64,000 nt of DNA from Nitzschia sp. pyKryTriq1 (Eukaryota; Bacillariophyta; Bacillariophyceae; Bacillariales; Bacillariaceae): positions 706,722 to 770,721 of the forward strand of contig OY101121.1 of NCBI GenBank assembly GCA_956465555.1, read 5' to 3'. The notes under the pieces were generated by a model. The model was not told the origin of the DNA. It saw only the letters and a list, made by a program, of their open reading frames with translations, and made no database searches. The first letter of the stretch is position 1, and each line of letters starts with the position of its first letter. Of this stretch, positions 59,596-64,000 are shown one piece after another. Made by a program: the position numbers and the translations under genes.

Positions 59596-61188
59596 CTAGT
59601 TTGCAGGCGGGCCTTCCTCGCTCAGTATGCCAAGAGCTAGGACACCCAGCAGCGTCGCAGCGCCAGCACAAGCACACTCAATCCCTGGAATATCTACATA
59701 AGCATCGGTCACTAGTCCAAGAACAAAAGGAACAATAATGTACGTCCCATCCCCGAATGCCTTGGGCAACGCCATCGCCGTGGCCTCACCCCCTTTCGGT
59801 GCCTTTTCTTGTGCCAGTGCCACTAATGCAGGCGCTTGTGCTGCCGCACCCGTGCTCCATGCAACTACAGCTGCTGAGAAGGCGAGAGCGTTCCCGCCCA
59901 AGACCACACTGCCCACGTTGATGGAAAGACTGTTGTCATCAAAATTTGCACCCAGGGATACGGGTACGAGTATCAGAGCCACGGCACTCAACAGGCCACT
60001 GAGTATGGCGGCCGTCTTGGCACCTGCACGATCCGTCAAGAATCCACCCGCTGGAGCTCCAATGAGACCACTTAATCCAGCTGCTGAGAGCAAGCCCCCT
60101 GCTGCGGCGGCTCCGCCGGGTAGGTTGGCGGTAGCCAAGACGGGAATAGCAGCAATCTTGGCGGCAAAGCCAAAGCTTGCTCCGCTTTGACATAAAGCTA
60201 GGCCCCGCCACTGATTCTGTGATAGTAGACCGGCCCAGTTCGCCTCCTCCATACCCATATTCATCGGCGGCTCCTCCTTCGATTTTGTCGCATCGCTATT
60301 ATTACTGTTGATCGAGGATTCCTCATCCAGTCCAACGGTCTCGGGCAAAAAGCAATACATGATTGCGGCTACAACGGCGGCCAAGGTTACACAAAGAAAA
60401 GCAGCCCTGGGTCCGTACTCCTCCACGATATTCCCACCAATGGGTGCCCCAATTGCAATGCCCAAGGCTACACATGCTTGTTGTGCCGCCAACGCCCTAC
60501 CTCGCAGTGCTGGGACTTGATTCGCCAGATCGGCTAGCATCCCCCGTTCCCCCGACTCTGCAATGCATCGACCAGCACCGAGCCCCAAACGTGCCAAGAA
60601 TAGCATGGGAAGACCGGTTGCCAAAGCGGTTCCAAGATCGGAAATGGCAATAACAACCATGCCGATGATCATAGCCGGCTTCCGTGCTTGATCGGCGTAG
60701 TTGCCTCCCAATTTGGATAACAACAGCAGAGCCACCGACGGGATGGAGATGACAATCCCGTTGGCGGCGCTAGAGAAGCCAAGCTCTTTCCCGTACAAAG
60801 GAATGGAGGGTATTACCGCACCAACACCAATGAACAACAAGAATTGTGATGCTAAGAGAAGAATCAGAGGGCCCATGACTTCGCCGTTCGTCGGAAAAGA
60901 ATTGTCGGGTTCGATGTCTTCAGTTGGATTGCTGTTGGCTGCTAAAGTCGTGGGTCGCTTGCCATTGTCTGCATCATTTTTTAACGAAATATTCCTGTCA
61001 AGCTGACCAGCCATGTGACGACTCCAGGAGTTGTAGCCATAACAGCTCCTGGGCGTACACGTACCACTGGGCCTCGCAAAGTGCCGCTTGCGGGAAGCCG
61101 AAGATAAGCCCAGCGATGCCACATGCCGCTTGTTGCAACTAGCAATCACAAGCAATCCACCAGATAATATTCGTAGTCGTAGTCGCAT
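59596..61188 (-). CDS. major facilitator superfamily transporter (DHA1-like)
   Basis: 530 residues, intronless, with about twelve hydrophobic segments from residue 104 on. The motif GGNYADQARKPAMIIG between spans 2 and 3 is the MFS motif A, and ARLGLGAGRCIAESGERGML lies in the span 4-5 region. A cytoplasmic loop of about 45 residues (EESSINSNNSDATKSKEEPP) separates the halves. The first 100 residues are basic and Ser-rich with a weak hydrophobic start (GGLLVIASC) and could be a targeting leader; an in-frame Met at residue 59 is an alternative start. The substrate is not predictable; relatives export drugs, sugars or amines. Convergent with beta-adaptin, 74 bp apart. Confidence 0.88.
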   Translation of the reverse strand: MRLRLRILSGGLLVIASCNKRHVASLGLSSASRKRHFARPSGTCTPRSCYGYNSWSRHMAGQLDRNISLKNDADNGKRPTTLAANSNPTEDIEPDNSFPTNGEVMGPLILLLASQFLLFIGVGAVIPSIPLYGKELGFSSAANGIVISIPSVALLLLSKLGGNYADQARKPAMIIGMVVIAISDLGTALATGLPMLFLARLGLGAGRCIAESGERGMLADLANQVPALRGRALAAQQACVALGIAIGAPIGGNIVEEYGPRAAFLCVTLAAVVAAIMYCFLPETVGLDEESSINSNNSDATKSKEEPPMNMGMEEANWAGLLSQNQWRGLALCQSGASFGFAAKIAAIPVLATANLPGGAAAAGGLLSAAGLSGLIGAPAGGFLTDRAGAKTAAILSGLLSAVALILVPVSLGANFDDNSLSINVGSVVLGGNALAFSAAVVAWSTGAAAQAPALVALAQEKAPKGGEATAMALPKAFGDGTYIIVPFVLGLVTDAYVDIPGIECACAGAATLLGVLALGILSEEGPPAN

Positions 61189-61693
61189 TGTACACGTATT
61201 GCGTGTGAAGTAGTGAGCTATCGGCTCTTGTCACTCTCCATAATCCATGGTGTACTGATATGTACCAGCAGACGAAGAGAGACTTGATGAAGAACGTAGA
61301 CAAAATTTTAGGAGGAAAGCGATAGGCGATCCAAGATCCATCATCGTCAACATCGATCATCAACATGAAGAAAAGGTGCAATCGGGGTTTGGGGCAAAAA
61401 AATCGTCGTCGTCGTCGTCGTCAGTCGATGCGCGATGATTATTTCCCTTCGTGATCCCGCAACATCTGAATCCCGAACGGTGAGACGGGTGATGCAAGAC
61501 CGTCGTGTATTGGCGGTTGGCGGCATCTTCACGACCAACCAACCATCGCGGGCATCATCGATCATCGATCATCCTTTTCTCCTTCGACATCCATCCAGCA
61601 TATCGTACCGGTATGTGGTTCATTCTTTCCTGAAAACTCCATTTCATCAACATAATATATTTCCAACGTTGTGCCCTATTTTATTGAAGAAAA
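61189..61693. promoter_or_regulatory. divergent upstream region with TCG microsatellite
   Basis: 505 bp between the MFS and CMS1 genes. A TCG run of six units is at about 61402-61420 and a GTACCGGTATG word near 61605. Frames on both strands are low complexity. Confidence 0.4.
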
Positions 61694-62488
61694 ATGGGTG
61701 GTGATGACTTGGGAAGTGACGATGAATTCTTGACGGCTCCGATCCGTGATCTTGACGATGCCAGCGCTACTTCGGAGAAGGAAAAAGAACCCGTCGAAAT
61801 AATTGTCAAACCAAAAGTCGAGAAGCGAAACGCTCCACGAGACGAATCATCAGAAGTTGCACAAGTCTCCGCGTCGAAGAAAAGGAAAAAGGGAGGAGGA
61901 AACTCTCTGCGGGATCTAGGAACTGGCGTTCGAGCTGCTCCATCTGAAACCCAAGCCAAACTTCTATCAGAATTCTCGGGTGTGCGCATTTTGCCTCACC
62001 AAGTGGCTCGTTTCAAAGACGACGACGACGACTCGTCGGAGAGTGAATTGGGGATTGCGAAACGAGTTCAGGGTATTGTTTCAAAGAAGAAATTAAAAAA
62101 ATGGAAGATCAAAGAGTCGCCTTGTGTGTTGATCATTTGTTTGTCGGCACGCCGAGCAGTTCATGTGCTGAAAGAGCTTGCCCCACTGAATGTTCGAGCC
62201 GCCAAGCTTTTTGCGAAACATATCACTATTGAAGATCAGGTCAAACAACTCCAAGAGTCGCCTTTCGGAATTGCGGTTGGGACTCCGCATCGAATCTTGA
62301 CTCTTGCGCAACAAGGAGCCCTCTCGCTGGAACAAACACAATGCGTAGTTTTGGATACTTTTCTCAACGATAAGAAGTACTCGGTATACACACTGCCAGA
62401 CACTGTTCCACACACCCAAGATTTTCTAAAAGAATATGCACACCCAGAGCTTTTGAAGCGGCGAGATCTAAACATCGCCTTTGTGTGA
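61694..62488 (+). CDS. CMS1-like component of the 90S pre-ribosome
   Basis: 264 residues, intronless. The acidic N terminus (GSDDEFLTAPIRDLDD) and basic KKRKKGGG segment precede a degenerate helicase-like core. The core has SPCVLIICLSARRAVHVLK, NVRAAKLFAKHITIEDQVK, GIAVGTPHRILTL and VVLDTFLNDKKYSVYTLPDT, the CMS1/CMSS1 pattern. The family resembles half of a DEAD-box domain without ATPase motifs and associates with U3-containing 90S pre-ribosomes. Nucleolar location is expected. Function assigned by family resemblance. Confidence 0.85.
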   Translation: MGGDDLGSDDEFLTAPIRDLDDASATSEKEKEPVEIIVKPKVEKRNAPRDESSEVAQVSASKKRKKGGGNSLRDLGTGVRAAPSETQAKLLSEFSGVRILPHQVARFKDDDDDSSESELGIAKRVQGIVSKKKLKKWKIKESPCVLIICLSARRAVHVLKELAPLNVRAAKLFAKHITIEDQVKQLQESPFGIAVGTPHRILTLAQQGALSLEQTQCVVLDTFLNDKKYSVYTLPDTVPHTQDFLKEYAHPELLKRRDLNIAFV

Positions 62489-63225
62489 TGGGACGATTTT
62501 TTCTACATTGTGCTGGCTTGTTGCGAGTCACTTTCGCTTCGGTTCAGTATTGCGATTGTTGCTCCATATTATTGTAGATTGTTTTCTATCGAGCAACACG
62601 CAAAGAAAAAGTATTTTTCTCCGGCAGAACGTGTTCAGTCTCCCGGGTCCCACCTCACACCATCCAATACACGCATATTCTCTAAAGCGGTATTTATGAG
62701 ACATATAAAAATCCCTCGGTAAAAGATATCTACGTAACTACTACTGAAGAGTCTTACTACCTCTCTACATGTTGTACTGACTCTACTAGAGTGTAGAGAT
62801 GATACTTAAGTCTACAACTCTATGATACTTCATTTTTTTTCACGGGTGGCTCCGTCTTGCAGTACGAGCGCACCTCTCCACGCAAGCAAGCAAGATCTAG
62901 GTTACGAACAACATACGTACGTATTTTCACGCGCGCACGGCGCACCTACGAATCATCATCTGAATATCTTTTTATGTCAAAGATACCTGCGCGGCCATGT
63001 CCGTTGAGATGCGCGCTCGCAGAAAATTTTGGTGGAGGATGATGGAAGCATAGTATATCATGATGTTTGCTTGACGACGATGATCCATAATCATCAACTT
63101 GGCCACTGCTTTACCGAAACAAGTAGTGTGACTGATGGAGATTGATTCAATCCATATCCCTATTCTGTCCCCTTTAATGAGTATACGAACATACTACGAG
63201 CATACTACGAGCATAGACTTGTAAG
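62489..63225. other. spacer, nothing recognised
   Basis: 737 bp containing the CMS1 3' flank and the upstream region of the next gene. Short CTACTA-type words near 62740-62810. Two short plus-strand frames have no motif. Confidence 0.5.
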
Positions 63226-63975
63226 ATGGAGCTTGATTTCTTGTGCTGCTGTGGCGGCGAGGACTCAACACCAGGATTGATCAACAACAACCACAACCAC
63301 AACTCCAAGAAGGGCGGAGATCGACGAGGGCGACGAGGCCGTCGGGGGCGTTCGAGGACTCCCAGGTTGGGTGTGAACTCAAGTTTTGATGATAGTGGCA
63401 GCGCGAACAAAGCAAACCATTCTTTTTTATTCAGCTTCTGGGGAGGTGGAACCCCAAATGCTAAACAAAGAAACGATGGCTATCCCACTGACGAAGAAGG
63501 GTCCCATAATTCACAGAACAGCGCCTGGAGTCAGTTCACTGGCTTTCTCTCCAGAAGTGTCTGGGGTGTTGATGACATAAATATGAATGGGAAACGAGAA
63601 AAGATAAAAAATTGGCCTGTCTTGGAAAAGCCATCGCCCCCACGCCAAACCAACAACACTAGAATCATTCACAATTCGAATGGACCAAGTACACAACATT
63701 TCAGTGACGCCGTCCTGATTCTTCAAGAGACATCAAGCATTGATAATCATAAAACGGACAGCGTTTCACATGAGAAAAGTTTACCAGGATCACCCCCACT
63801 TTCCCCTCGAGCCAGATCTGCTCGTGAAATGAGAGGAAATTCGTCTGTGGGCTCGTCCACGAACGGATCAGGTTCGATTAAAAAAACACCGTCATGGGGT
63901 GCACTGTACGAAAGGGTGTCAAAGGCTAGAACTGCCTCTAATGATCCTAAGGAGGTTCAGCTTTCGTCTTTTTGA
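63226..63975 (+). CDS. uncharacterised Ser-rich protein with N-terminal Cys cluster
   Basis: 249 residues, complete inside the window (stop at 63973-63975). It begins MELDFLCCCGGEDSTPG: three adjacent Cys right at the N terminus, a pattern often acylated for membrane attachment (inference). A His/Asn run, an Arg/Gly block (RRGRRGRRGRSRTPRL) and a long Ser/Asn-rich, probably disordered remainder follow. The motif SGSIKKTPSWGALYERV near the C terminus is the only part that looks structured. No known domain. Upstream exons cannot be excluded. Confidence 0.6.
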   Translation: MELDFLCCCGGEDSTPGLINNNHNHNSKKGGDRRGRRGRRGRSRTPRLGVNSSFDDSGSANKANHSFLFSFWGGGTPNAKQRNDGYPTDEEGSHNSQNSAWSQFTGFLSRSVWGVDDINMNGKREKIKNWPVLEKPSPPRQTNNTRIIHNSNGPSTQHFSDAVLILQETSSIDNHKTDSVSHEKSLPGSPPLSPRARSAREMRGNSSVGSSTNGSGSIKKTPSWGALYERVSKARTASNDPKEVQLSSF

Positions 63976-64000
63976 AGAAATTGCCCCGGGTATCCCCGGT

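Overview
The window looks like nuclear DNA of a diatom, most likely pennate; I cannot name the genus. The evidence is the combination of: a secreted metzincin protease with long Pro-Ser (PSxxPS) repeats; a DUF6824 protein; a protein built of helicase-associated (HA) repeats; two proteins with a signal peptide ending in an ASAF-like plastid motif; remains of a diatom-type Ty1/copia element; short GT-AG introns (77-139 bp); and Ile-tRNA genes of eukaryotic type. Genes are compact, on both strands, often without introns, and separated by 0.1-3 kb spacers rich in GTAC/ACCGGT palindromes and microsatellites.

Layout, left to right. 1-0.9 kb: internally deleted LTR retrotransposon. 2.2-13.3 kb: Aurora kinase, YnbD-like dual-specificity phosphatase, DegT-type aminotransferase, plastid membrane protein, tRNA-Ile(AAU), proteasome beta-1-type subunit with a signal-like leader, three-exon MATE transporter. 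13.7-42.05 kb: a perfect direct tandem duplication. A unit of 13,604 bp (14667-28270) is followed at once by a second copy (28271-41874). Each copy holds a predicted thylakoid-lumen protein, a 1.6 kb terminal-inverted-repeat element, a CIR1-like splicing-factor/corepressor homologue, a PSxxPS metalloprotease and a repeat-rich 3.3 kb spacer. The breakpoints fall inside two genes: an acidic IQ-motif protein on the left and a basic Ser-rich protein with an amphipathic Lys/Gly domain on the right. Each of these survives once in full at the outer edge and once as a truncated copy at the central junction, where the two truncated genes run tail to tail into each other's antisense sequence.

42.2-64 kb: ordinary single-copy genes. 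These are an SDHAF1-like LYR protein, an LRR protein, a small acidic Cys-Gly protein, FCF1 (PIN-domain rRNA endonuclease), EMC6, a second identical tRNA-Ile, an HA-repeat protein, an SGNH hydrolase, a DUF6824 protein, a beta-adaptin, an MFS transporter, CMS1 (90S pre-ribosome) and an unrecognised Ser-rich protein.

There is no operon logic. FCF1 and CMS1 both serve small-subunit ribosome biogenesis but are 14 kb apart. The points most worth following up are the recent-looking duplication with its two chimeric genes, the TIR element with ATTGCAGAA subterminal motifs, the leader-bearing proteasome subunit, and a shared Cys-Gly motif in acidic proteins. Splice sites were placed by reading GT-AG boundaries and reading-frame continuity; no transcript evidence was available.
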